Origin: an uncultured Flavobacteriia bacterium
GTDB lineage: Bacteria; Bacteroidota; Bacteroidia; Flavobacteriales_D; Crocinitomicaceae
Direction: 5' to 3'
DNA: 43,558 bases
NCBI GenBank assembly: GCA_903873915.1
Contig: CAIQQH010000004.1
Span: 1 to 43,558, forward strand
The translations under genes and the position numbers were made by a program. Within the stretch, counting starts at the first letter, position 1; the number at the start of each line of letters is the position of its first letter. The notes beneath the pieces were generated by a model. That model saw only the letters and a list, made by a program, of their open reading frames with translations. It was not told the DNA's origin and did not search any database. This document shows positions 17,057-25,030 of this stretch, in pieces.

Positions 17057-17824
17057 TTACTGACCTACAAAGGTATAGCGAATGTAGCCGCTCTGAGAGG
17101 CACTTGAAGCACTTGAGAAATTGAATCTTGATTTGCGTGCATACTCTGCTGCATAACGCACCAAGCAACCGTCCGAGGAACTTTTTGCTGGATCAACACG
17201 CGCTTCAACCACATCTCCGTTTTGGTTTACTTTAATGTAAATCAATACAGAACCAGACGACTCACACAAGTAACTTGGCTTACGGATCCACCATTCGTTG
17301 TTTTGATGCGGATTTCGTCCATCCAATTGCCATTCGGCAGCTACTGATCCTTTTACAGCGACATCACCGCTGCTTGAAGCTGTATTTTGATTGTTGCCTT
17401 TCGCCGCATTTGTCTGGTCCTTTCTGCGTTGATCGATTTCTTGCTGAATCTTCTGACGCTCTTTGGCGCCACCGGCATCTTCAAACATTTTTCTTTCTTC
17501 TTCACGAATTGATTTCTCAATATCTCCGGCAGATTTGTTCGCGTACCATTTATCATCGGATTGGCGTCGCTTGTCATTTACATCACGAGCAACATTCGAC
17601 ATTTCACCTGAATAATCACTCGGAACCAGTATGTTATCTGGATTGAGCTCAACCTCTTCTTTTGGTATATCAATGTAAGAACCCTCCGTAAAAGGCTCAA
17701 TGGCTTCAAATTTTGTGTATGATTCCATCTCAAGGTACATGAATAGTCCTACATACGCAGCTACTGTTGCGATAAGACCGTATTTGAATCGGTCCAAGAG
17801 GTCAAAAAATCTATTCATTACCAT
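17057..17824 (-). CDS. single-pass membrane protein with TonB-like C-terminal domain
   Basis: 255 residues. One transmembrane helix at about 15-33 follows a short basic N-terminus, the TonB topology. Residues about 75-145 are charged and helical (EERKMFEDAG, RQKIQQEIDQRRK). The last 85 residues match a TonB C-terminal pattern: GSVLIYIKVNQNGDVVEARVDP, a cysteine, then ARKSRFNF and GYIRYTF. It lacks the proline-rich linker of classical TonB and no exbB/exbD is near, so it may be a TonB-like structural protein rather than a full transducer. It overlaps the WG-repeat gene: ATG 17824 by 14 bases, or ATG 17818 by 8 bases. Confidence 0.7.
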   Translation of the reverse strand: MVMNRFFDLLDRFKYGLIATVAAYVGLFMYLEMESYTKFEAIEPFTEGSYIDIPKEEVELNPDNILVPSDYSGEMSNVARDVNDKRRQSDDKWYANKSAGDIEKSIREEERKMFEDAGGAKERQKIQQEIDQRRKDQTNAAKGNNQNTASSSGDVAVKGSVAAEWQLDGRNPHQNNEWWIRKPSYLCESSGSVLIYIKVNQNGDVVEARVDPAKSSSDGCLVRYAAEYARKSRFNFSSASSASQSGYIRYTFVGQ

Positions 17825-19931
17825 TTGTCGGTGTCAATATCCGTTTTTCCGAAATTAAGAAATAATGTACATCGTTGTCATTCATAAGAATAAAAAATTC
17901 AGCACTTCCCTGTGTAATGCGTCGATACCGCATGGGTACAATTTCTTTTCCTTGATTTGAGAAGATCCCAACCACGTTTCCTTCAGACACCAGCAACATG
18001 TCATTAGTTAAGCGCGATACAACACTATAATTCGCAGGTAGGAGATAAACTCCTTTGGAATCAATCACCCCTTGTTTACCGGCGATTTCAACCACTGCAA
18101 TTCCATTTTGGAAACTCTCCGCATAGTCGTAGGCAGGAGCAATCAAGACCTTACCCGTCAAGTCTTTGTATCCCCAAAGTGATCCTTTTAAAAAAGCTGT
18201 GAGCGATTTTATTTCACCAATACCGGTTTGGTTAAAACCAAGAGCTGTTTTTCCCTGTTCGTGGATCGCGCCATATTTTCCGTCCTTCATGACAACCGCG
18301 TAGTTTGATCGGAAAGTACCGCGTTTGGAGCAATTTGGAAAATATTGGTACTTTAATTCAATGACGACCTTCCCTGCTCCATCAATATATCCAACCTGGT
18401 CATCAATAGCAACCAATGCGCGATTGGACGACAATTCACCGATAACACCATAGATTGCCGGTACAACAACTGAACAATTTTTTCTCATCAAACCTAAAAG
18501 CTCATTTTCCTCGAAAATAAGCAGAGAATCATTGAAAAAAGATATGTTTGACTTACAAGGCTGGATGATATAAGCACCTTGTTCATTAATAAAAGCCTGA
18601 TTTCCGTTAACTTCAACCTTTGCTATGCCTTTTGCAAATGGGAACGCATCTGAGTATTGGAATGGAATTTTAAGCGCGCCTTCTTTGTCAATATAACCGT
18701 AGAGAGAGTCCTTAGCCACCAAGAATAATCCACTCGAAAGCCCTTGAATGTCTGAATAAATTGGCTTCAAGATGTAATTTCCAATACGGTCAATTACACC
18801 GTACAAGCCATTTTCCTGCACAATGGCTCTCCCCCCTTCAAAATCACTGGCCGATTCAAAACGAAATGGAATCACGACACTTCCAAGTTTGTCCACATAC
18901 CCGTAGCGTGCGTCTTTCACAGCGGTCGCCAATCCCTCGTAAAAGAATCCAAGTTGATCGAACTGTGGATCAATAACCACTGATCCAGTTCGATCCATAA
19001 ATCCGTAGCGATCATCCTGTTTAAATGGAAACAAACTCGTATTCAACAAACTTTGCTCTTGCTCGAGTGTGTTTAAAAAAGGATAGTCTGGGAAATCTGT
19101 TTTGAATTGAACCAATCTTTGCGCTGTAAAATCGATCATGTACAATTGATAGATTTTTTTCCATGCATCTGTGACATTCTGATTTCCACTATTATTTTCA
19201 ACAAAATACACGAACTCATCAAGCGTTTTTGATCGAGTACTCAATGAATAAACACTATCCTGGGCGATTGGAGCATAGGGATTATCGGGGCAACATTCCA
19301 AAAATGATAGGTACGATTCCAAGGTGTGGATGGAAGTTACTTCCTGGTACTTGGAGAAGTAATAATCCGCTAAAGCAAGATCTGAAAAAACGCTGCCAGT
19401 AAAATTATCTCGAAATCCCTCAAATGCTGCAGCAGTGCCAATGAATTTAGCATCTTCATAAGCGAGAGAATCACGCCGGTATCTTGCAAGCTCCATTTCA
19501 TTGGACCAGGGATGGTCATCCATAAATTTCTGATAGCCCAATGCTGTATTTTCTTTTTCTGCGCGTATGAAAAATTCAGTCGCAATAGATTGCCTAAGTT
19601 CAAGAACTGAAGACGCAGAAAATCCAAAAACAAACAACTTTTCCAGCTGCTTATCTTTTACATTTCCCAGTGAGGCATGCGATCGAAGGATATAATAATA
19701 GGCACTGTCAATGCTGTGAAATGGATTGTCTTTTCTTAAATAAATGCGTGATAGTCCAAAGGACGCTGGTGATTGATAGCGCTTTAAGGACTTTTCGAAA
19801 TTGCTTTTCGCTTTGAAATAGTCGTGAATTTCTAGTGCTTCAAATCCTTTTTCAATGCGCGAAGCCCATGCGTTTTGCTGAAAACAGAAGCACAGGAGGA
19901 AGCTTGAAAAAAGAAGTCGAAAACATTTCAC
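17811..19931 (-). CDS. exported WG-repeat protein
   Basis: 706 residues. The signal peptide (1-24) ends NAWA-S. Residues 25-300 are helical and TPR-like (KGFEALEIHDYFKAKSNFEKSL). From about residue 310 to the end there are about 11 WG-type repeats of 33-35 residues, each of the form Y/W-G-x-x-D-x-x-G-x-x-x-I-x-P-x-Y/F, then A-x-V. The array is degenerate in units 5, 6, 8 and 11. WG proteins form beta-propeller- or solenoid-like structures of mostly unknown role. The start is a GTG at 19931, as no ATG precedes or follows nearby. It is coupled to the TonB-like gene downstream, suggesting a shared envelope function. Confidence 0.85.
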   Translation of the reverse strand: MKCFRLLFSSFLLCFCFQQNAWASRIEKGFEALEIHDYFKAKSNFEKSLKRYQSPASFGLSRIYLRKDNPFHSIDSAYYYILRSHASLGNVKDKQLEKLFVFGFSASSVLELRQSIATEFFIRAEKENTALGYQKFMDDHPWSNEMELARYRRDSLAYEDAKFIGTAAAFEGFRDNFTGSVFSDLALADYYFSKYQEVTSIHTLESYLSFLECCPDNPYAPIAQDSVYSLSTRSKTLDEFVYFVENNSGNQNVTDAWKKIYQLYMIDFTAQRLVQFKTDFPDYPFLNTLEQEQSLLNTSLFPFKQDDRYGFMDRTGSVVIDPQFDQLGFFYEGLATAVKDARYGYVDKLGSVVIPFRFESASDFEGGRAIVQENGLYGVIDRIGNYILKPIYSDIQGLSSGLFLVAKDSLYGYIDKEGALKIPFQYSDAFPFAKGIAKVEVNGNQAFINEQGAYIIQPCKSNISFFNDSLLIFEENELLGLMRKNCSVVVPAIYGVIGELSSNRALVAIDDQVGYIDGAGKVVIELKYQYFPNCSKRGTFRSNYAVVMKDGKYGAIHEQGKTALGFNQTGIGEIKSLTAFLKGSLWGYKDLTGKVLIAPAYDYAESFQNGIAVVEIAGKQGVIDSKGVYLLPANYSVVSRLTNDMLLVSEGNVVGIFSNQGKEIVPMRYRRITQGSAEFFILMNDNDVHYFLISEKRILTPTNGNE

Positions 19932-19980
19932 GATTCAAAGATAGTGATAAGGGCGATAATATATTAGGTCAATGAATTCC

Positions 19981-20012
19981 AAAAAAAAAGCCCCTTGAAA
20001 AATCAAGAGGCT
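19981..20012 (-). terminator. rho-independent terminator of rpmE2
   Basis: A 10-bp stem on the minus strand (20012-20003 with 19998-19989, one wobble) with a 4-nt loop, followed by a run of nine T residues. It sits just after the rpmE2 stop. Confidence 0.85.
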
Positions 20013-20031
20013 CTAAATATGGTGAATGGAA

Positions 20032-20286
20032 TCACTTCATGTGACGACCATAACGATTTTTGAACTTGTCGATACGACCCGCAGTATCCACGAATTGTAC
20101 AATTCCTGTGAAGAAAGGGTGCGACTTATGAGAGATATCCAACTTGACAAGTGGGTACTCATTGCCATCTTCCCATGAAATAGTTTCACTTGAAGTGGCA
20201 CAAGAAGGACAAATGAACGAATACTCGTTTGTCATGTCTTTAAAAACAACCAATCTGTAATTGTCTGGGTGAATATCTTTTCTCAT
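20032..20286 (-). CDS. rpmE2: 50S ribosomal protein L31, type B
   Basis: 84 residues, the type B length. MRKDIHPDNYRLVVFKD at the start and HPFFTG followed by DTAGRIDKFKNRYG at the end are L31 signatures. Type B proteins normally lack the zinc cysteines of type A; here a single CPSC (about residues 26-29) is present, so partial metal binding is conceivable but unproven. It has its own promoter and terminator, so it is probably a monocistronic gene. Confidence 0.95.
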   Translation of the reverse strand: MRKDIHPDNYRLVVFKDMTNEYSFICPSCATSSETISWEDGNEYPLVKLDISHKSHPFFTGIVQFVDTAGRIDKFKNRYGRHMK

Positions 20287-20317
20287 TTTTTTATTTTTTT
20301 GTCCCGATTAGGGTTTG

Positions 20318-20347
20318 CAAATTTACACAAACTTTTGAAAAATCAAA
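20318..20347 (-). promoter_or_regulatory. promoter for rpmE2
   Basis: On the minus strand TTTG (20347-20344), an 18-nt spacer and TAAATTTG (20325-20318) give a near-ideal Bacteroidota -33/-7 pair. The -7 element ends 31 nt before the ATG at 20286. Confidence 0.7.
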
Positions 20348-20384
20348 CGCAAACACAAATAAAATAATTCAGCATACTTTTCGT

Positions 20385-20392
20385 TACTTTTG
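20385..20392 (+). promoter_or_regulatory. -7 promoter element for the beta-helix lipoprotein
   Basis: TACTTTTG matches TAnnTTTG, 13 nt before the ATG at 20406. It lies back-to-back with the rpmE2 promoter; no well-spaced TTG. Confidence 0.5.
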
Positions 20393-20405
20393 TTTCGAAA
20401 TCAGA

Positions 20406-21803
20406 ATGAAAAAAGGACGCTTACCTCTCTTATTGTTTTTTGCACTACTAGCGCTGTCTGCGACAATGCAAAGTTGCAACAAATCCTCGCTACTTTCTAA
20501 AAAGAATTTATCCTTTTCAGTGGATACTCTTGTGTTTGATACGGTCTTTACAACAATTGGATCTACAACACAACAATTTAAAATCTACAACAACGACAAG
20601 CGCACCATTCATATAGACCAAATTGAATTGATGGGAGGAACAAATTCACACTTCCGAATGAATATCGATGGCATTCAAGGAACAACGATGACAGATATTG
20701 ATATTGAAAGTCAGGATAGTCTTTTTGCGTTTGTTGAAGTTACGCTTGGTGTAAATGGTCAAAATCTTCCTTTAATCCTCGAAGATTCCATACGATTTCG
20801 AACCAACGGTGTAGATCAATATGTGAAGCTTGCTGTTTGGGGACAAGATGCTTACTTCCACTACAAAGATTTAAATGAGGGAACATGGCCCAATGACAAA
20901 CCGCATGTGATCTATGGTTACGCCGCTGTGGATTCCGCTAAAACACTGAACATTCAAGCTGGAACGCACATTTATCTGCATAAAAATGCCATTTTGTATG
21001 TCTATAAAAGCACCTTGAATATCAACGGAACATTGGGCAATGAAGTCACTCTGCAAGGAGACCGCTTGGAAACACAGTACAATGATGTCTCTGGACAATA
21101 CTACGGCATATACTTCCAGGAAGCGAGACCATCGACCATTGACTACGCCATTATCAAAAACGGAACTTCAGGCGTTCATCTTTATTCCGATGATCCAGGA
21201 AATTCAGCTTATACCTTAACCATGACCAACACGACAATTTCCAATTGTGCGCGGTATGGAATCTTCATTTATTCTGGAGCAAAAGTAAAGGCAGAAAACT
21301 GCGTGATTGCCAAGAATGGAAACCATGCCCTACTCGTCTTAGAAGGTGGCGACTTCTTCTTTAATTTCTGCCACTTGTTGGGCTATGGAAATGGTGACGC
21401 CTCCACACCTGCTGTCGGAATCAGCAACTATTACAACGACTACGCAAATGGAGTAACCAACATTGGTTCAATCAACGAAGGACGGATTATCAATAGCGTC
21501 ATCTGGGGTAACTTGTCAAGCGAAATCGTTTTTGACACCATTCCAGATGCGGCTGTTACCTTAAATTTTGACATTCGAAATTGTGTCATTAAGCGTGAAA
21601 TTCCTGGGACGGAGAATTATTACACGGGAATTCAATGGAACTCAAATCCACTTTTTACCGACGTCACTATGAATGACTTCACATTCCCTATCAATTCACC
21701 GCTCAACAATCAAGGTAACGCTGCCTTTTGGATTCCAACTGATATACTGGGTATTTCTAGAAGTTCGAGTACGCCGGATTTGGGAGCTTTTGAGCTTCCG
21801 TGA
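20406..21803 (+). CDS. right-handed beta-helix lipoprotein
   Basis: 465 residues with a lipoprotein signal ending in lipobox MQSC. Residues 30-155 look like a beta-sandwich (FSVDTLVFDTVFTTIGSTTQQFKIYN), typical of Bacteroidota surface lipoproteins that precede a parallel beta-helix. From about 185 to 390 there are short repeated strand-turn rungs (LTMTNTTISNCARYGIFIYSGAKVKAENCVI split over two rungs), the pectin-lyase-like fold. The C-terminus has NPLFTD and SPLNNQGN...DLGAFE, a common end of this family. Polysaccharide binding or cleavage is possible, but no catalytic residues can be assigned. It is followed by repeat-rich spacer DNA. Confidence 0.8.
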   Translation: MKKGRLPLLLFFALLALSATMQSCNKSSLLSKKNLSFSVDTLVFDTVFTTIGSTTQQFKIYNNDKRTIHIDQIELMGGTNSHFRMNIDGIQGTTMTDIDIESQDSLFAFVEVTLGVNGQNLPLILEDSIRFRTNGVDQYVKLAVWGQDAYFHYKDLNEGTWPNDKPHVIYGYAAVDSAKTLNIQAGTHIYLHKNAILYVYKSTLNINGTLGNEVTLQGDRLETQYNDVSGQYYGIYFQEARPSTIDYAIIKNGTSGVHLYSDDPGNSAYTLTMTNTTISNCARYGIFIYSGAKVKAENCVIAKNGNHALLVLEGGDFFFNFCHLLGYGNGDASTPAVGISNYYNDYANGVTNIGSINEGRIINSVIWGNLSSEIVFDTIPDAAVTLNFDIRNCVIKREIPGTENYYTGIQWNSNPLFTDVTMNDFTFPINSPLNNQGNAAFWIPTDILGISRSSSTPDLGAFELP

Positions 21804-21813
21804 GGGAGATATT

Positions 21814-21841
21814 AAGATTTTAAGATGTCAAGATTTTAAGA
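21814..21841. repeat. short AT-rich direct repeats
   Basis: AAGATTTTAAGA occurs at 21814-21825 and again at 21830-21841, with a degenerate third copy (GGATTTTGAGAA) near 21891. They lie in the 279-nt spacer after the beta-helix gene. No coding frame explains them. Confidence 0.6.
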
Positions 21842-21962
21842 CAAAAGACTTTTGGACAAGAGACAAAGTCCTTTAGAAGTCAATATGTTAGGATTTTGAG
21901 AACTTAAGACGAAGATCAATTCTTTATTGATAGATTAATTTTCAACCCGTGAATGAGACACA

Positions 21963-22033
21963 GTCTTTTGTCATTTGTCCATTGTCGTTCGTCCATTGAC
22001 TTTCAGTCAGCCGCGGCTGACGGTCTTTTGTCA
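21963..22033. repeat. direct repeats flanking a 16-bp perfect palindrome
   Basis: GTCTTTTGTCA occurs at 21963-21973 and 22023-22033. Between them are TTTGTCCATTGTC/GTTCGTCCATTG near-repeats and the perfect palindrome GTCAGCCGCGGCTGAC at 22006-22021, much more GC-rich than its surroundings. It could be a dispersed intergenic repeat or a protein-binding or recombination site. Confidence 0.65.
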
Positions 22034-22063
22034 AAAAAAAAGCCCAACTTTCGAAGGGCTTTT
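22033..22063 (-). terminator. rho-independent terminator of mdh
   Basis: On the minus strand AAAAGCCC (22063-22056) pairs with GGGCTTTT (22045-22038) around a 10-nt loop, followed by T residues to 22033. It lies 20 nt after the mdh stop. Confidence 0.85.
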
Positions 22064-22082
22064 CAGAATATGTTTGAATCGC

Positions 22083-23024
22083 TTATGCATTCGTAGCATT
22101 CATAGTGTCAAGAACGGCCATTACTGACTTCACGGCAACAGCAGACTCTTCCAACAAAGCTTTTTCAGCATCGTTCAAATCTAGTTCGATGATTTTTTCG
22201 ATTCCATTTTTTCCAAGAACAACTGGAACACCAAGGAAGATCTCTTTCATACCGTATTCTCCATCCAACCAAGCACATACAGGGAAGATGCGTTTTTGGT
22301 CACGAACAATTGCTTCAACCATTTGCGCTGCAGCAGCTCCCGGAGCATACCACGCTGAAGTTCCAAGAAGTTTAACGATTTCTCCACCACCAAACTTCGT
22401 TCGTTCGATGATTTCATTCAATTTCTCTTCGCTAATCAATTCAGTTACTGGAATCCCTGCAACTGTTGTATAACGAGGAAGTGGCACCATTGTGTCACCG
22501 TGACCTCCCATCAATACCGCTTGGATATCTTTTGGAGAAACATTCAACTCAGTAGCAAGAAAAGCACGATAGCGCGCTGTATCAAGCACTCCAGCCATTC
22601 CGAAAACACGCTTCGAATCAATTTTCGCATTCAAATATGCACAGTACGTCATCACATCCAATGGGTTTGAGACCACAATAATGATGGCATTCGGTGAATA
22701 TTTGACCACATTTTCAGTTACCGTTTTCACGATTCCTGCATTGGTAGCGATCAAATCATCTCTTGACATTCCTGGTTTTCTTGGCAGACCTGACGTGATG
22801 ACGACCACATCCGAATCAGCTGTTTTTGAATAGTCATTTGTTGAGCCAACTGTACGAGAATCATAGAGATTAATTGGCGCAGTTTGCCAAATATCCAATG
22901 CCTTTCCTTCAGCCACACCTTCTTTAATATCGAGAAGTACGATTTCATTTGCAATTTCTCTCTGTGCAAGAACATCTGCACACGTAGCGCCTACGTTTCC
23001 GGCGCCAACTACAGTTACCTTCAT
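22083..23024 (-). CDS. mdh: malate dehydrogenase (NAD-dependent, LDH-like type)
   Basis: 313 residues, the usual length. The NAD site GAGNVG is at 7-12, with an acidic residue ending strand 2 (LLDIKEG) that favours NAD. Substrate arginines lie in GLPRKPGMSRDDL, and SNPLDVMTY and the catalytic His in MGGHGDTMVPLPRY follow. The PRKPGMSR loop is of malate rather than lactate type. It interconverts malate and oxaloacetate in the TCA cycle. It has its own terminator and is divergent from the sigma-factor gene. TAAATTCG upstream on the minus strand is one base off the -7 consensus. Confidence 0.95.
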   Translation of the reverse strand: MKVTVVGAGNVGATCADVLAQREIANEIVLLDIKEGVAEGKALDIWQTAPINLYDSRTVGSTNDYSKTADSDVVVITSGLPRKPGMSRDDLIATNAGIVKTVTENVVKYSPNAIIIVVSNPLDVMTYCAYLNAKIDSKRVFGMAGVLDTARYRAFLATELNVSPKDIQAVLMGGHGDTMVPLPRYTTVAGIPVTELISEEKLNEIIERTKFGGGEIVKLLGTSAWYAPGAAAAQMVEAIVRDQKRIFPVCAWLDGEYGMKEIFLGVPVVLGKNGIEKIIELDLNDAEKALLEESAVAVKSVMAVLDTMNATNA

Positions 23025-23153
23025 TTTGTTCGATTTTTTATGTATCTACTAACGATGACGAATTTAGTACAAATGCCAATATTTTCGTTTAATTTGTGGG
23101 GAAAATCATGCTTTTGTCGATAAAATATTTTTTTGAAGGCAACCGCGCATTGA

Positions 23154-23750
23154 ATGTGTCGTTTTAGTAACGAATCGAATGTGGAGAACAAAGAACAATT
23201 AAAGGAGATTATTGAAGGATGCCTTCGGAATGACAGACGGTCACAAGAGGCGATCTTTAAGCTTTTTTATGGAAAAATGATGGTGGTTTGTATGCGTTAC
23301 ACAAACGATAAAGACACCGCTCAGGAAGTTCTCCAGGAAGGATTCATGAAGGTCTTTGAAAAATTGGGTGCATTTGATTACAAAGGTTCTTTTGAAGGCT
23401 GGGTGCGAAGAATTGTGGCAAATACCGCAATTGATGCCATCCGCAGATCTAAGAAAAACCCGATCCTCACTGATAACGACAATGACTTTAAAATCGGGGG
23501 TGAAAATCCGATGGAGAAACAAGAAACAATCGAACTGGGTGAGCTAAAAGCAGAAATGGCCATGGAGGCAATCCAAAAATTATCTCCGGCCTATCGCACA
23601 GTTTTCAATCTTTATGTTTTGGAAGAATATTCCCATAAGGAAATTGCAGAAATGCTTGGCATCAGTGAAGGAACATCAAAATCCAATTTAGCGAAAGCAA
23701 AAATGAATCTTCAAAAAATATTAAACAAACAATTCATGAACATTGATTGA
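23154..23750 (+). CDS. ECF-type sigma-70 family RNA polymerase sigma factor
   Basis: 198 residues. Region 2 contains FKLFYGKMMVVCMRYTND, DTAQEVLQEGFMKVFEKL and GWVRRIVANTAIDAIRR (-10 recognition). Region 4 contains LSPAYRTVFNLYVLEEYSHKEIAEMLGISEGTSKSNL, a helix-turn-helix (described here by its ends: LSPAYR and SEGTSKSNL). No region 1 or 3 is present, as in ECF factors. The next gene begins one base after the stop and encodes a single-pass membrane protein, the usual anti-sigma arrangement in this phylum. The ATG at 23154 is taken as start; a GTG nine codons later is possible. Confidence 0.92.
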   Translation: MCRFSNESNVENKEQLKEIIEGCLRNDRRSQEAIFKLFYGKMMVVCMRYTNDKDTAQEVLQEGFMKVFEKLGAFDYKGSFEGWVRRIVANTAIDAIRRSKKNPILTDNDNDFKIGGENPMEKQETIELGELKAEMAMEAIQKLSPAYRTVFNLYVLEEYSHKEIAEMLGISEGTSKSNLAKAKMNLQKILNKQFMNID

Positions 23751-23751
23751 C

Positions 23752-25005
23752 ATGAAGGAAAGTATAGAAAATAAAATTAAAGAGAGTTTAAAGGAGCATG
23801 AACTGCCCTACGACGCAACGGCATGGACTTCCATGAGTGCGCGTTTGGATCAATCCATGCCTACTCAAACAAGCTCGAATGTTGTAAAATGGTTGATTGG
23901 TGGCGCAGCTGTTGTTGCCATTGGTATTTCTGCGCTTTATCTTCTGAACAATGAAGAAGTAAAAACGAAAAACGAAACAACACAAACAGCTAAAAAAGAG
24001 CAAGAACAAACGATTGAAACAGAAAATAAAGTAAATGCCGCAGCAGAAAAACAAGAACCTGTAAATACCCCTGTAACGAATATTCCTGAAATCTTTGATC
24101 AACTATTTGCAACTCAAATAGACAATCAAGAAACTTCATCGACATCACTTGTAGCAGAGCTTATTGACAATGGTGGGATTGACCTACAACGTATCACCAC
24201 AGACGAGTCTACAAGTAATGTAAATTCATCTGTTTCATCAATCAAAATTCCAGCTGTTGCTGCTATTTGCGCAAATGAATCTGTTACAATTGAAAACACA
24301 AATCAAATTGCATTAACAATTGGTTTGAATGATGATCAGATCACAATTCCCGCTGGAAAAGTAACAACCTTTGTTCCGAAATATACTGGTGTTTACACGG
24401 TTTCTTATGTTGAAAATGGGAGTGGGAATGTTGATGCTTGCTTTACGGTGAAACAAGCTCCACGCTCAGACTTCCAAGTCGATATGACTGAAAAATATGA
24501 TGAAGGAATTCCTACATCGACGTTGATGGCGACATCGGTTGAAGATGCAGGATATGCTTGGGTGATCAATGGAAGACAAGAAACAAATGGATTGACCGTT
24601 AAGGCACATTTCTTCACCAAAGGAAACCATAACGTAGAATTGATTGTAACCAATGAATCAACGGGTTGTCAAACTTCGACAACGAAAACAATTCGCATCG
24701 ATGACGATTACAACTTGTTGGCGACGAATACGTTTACCTCTACTTCTTCCGATCCACGCAAATCAACGTTCATGCCTTATGCACTGAAGGTACGAAATGT
24801 AGATTTTAAATTGACAATTATTGACCCAAGCAATAGTGCTATTGTTTATGAAACGACTGATGCTTCAGAAGGTTGGAACGGAATTGACAAGCGAAACGGA
24901 CAATTGGTAGATGCACAAAAATCATTCGTATGGATTGTTCGACTAATGAATCCATTGCCTGGTGAACAGCCTGAGTATAAGAGCACGGTTATTCGACTGA
25001 ACTAA
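23752..25005 (+). CDS. probable membrane anti-sigma factor with PKD and CHU_C-like extracytoplasmic domains
   Basis: 417 residues from ATG 23752, one base after the sigma-factor stop; a TTG three codons earlier is rejected. The N-terminal 40 residues (LPYDATAWTSMSARLD) resemble the cytosolic part of Bacteroidota anti-sigma proteins. A transmembrane helix spans about 44-64. A low-complexity K/E/T/Q linker (70-105) and an Ig-like segment (165-235) follow. Next come a PKD-like domain (about 237-317, with GYAWVINGRQ and GNHNVELIVTN) and a last 95 residues like the gliding-associated C-terminal (CHU_C) domain: FKLTIIDPSNSAIVYETT and EGWNGIDKRNG. The anti-sigma role is inferred from position and topology. 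A terminator follows. Confidence 0.75.
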   Translation: MKESIENKIKESLKEHELPYDATAWTSMSARLDQSMPTQTSSNVVKWLIGGAAVVAIGISALYLLNNEEVKTKNETTQTAKKEQEQTIETENKVNAAAEKQEPVNTPVTNIPEIFDQLFATQIDNQETSSTSLVAELIDNGGIDLQRITTDESTSNVNSSVSSIKIPAVAAICANESVTIENTNQIALTIGLNDDQITIPAGKVTTFVPKYTGVYTVSYVENGSGNVDACFTVKQAPRSDFQVDMTEKYDEGIPTSTLMATSVEDAGYAWVINGRQETNGLTVKAHFFTKGNHNVELIVTNESTGCQTSTTKTIRIDDDYNLLATNTFTSTSSDPRKSTFMPYALKVRNVDFKLTIIDPSNSAIVYETTDASEGWNGIDKRNGQLVDAQKSFVWIVRLMNPLPGEQPEYKSTVIRLN

Positions 25006-25008
25006 TTG

Positions 25009-25030
25009 AAAGGGCGAAAGTCCTTTTTTT
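25009..25030 (+). terminator. terminator with GAAA tetraloop
   Basis: A 7-bp stem (25009-25015 with 25020-25026, one G-T wobble) is capped by GAAA and followed by T residues to 25030. It ends the sigma/anti-sigma operon and overlaps the stop of the convergent GSCFA gene by two bases. Confidence 0.8.

Noticed and set aside
21673..21876. Short plus-strand frame at the end of the beta-helix gene
   Set aside because: It starts within the lipoprotein gene in another frame and runs into repeat-rich spacer DNA.
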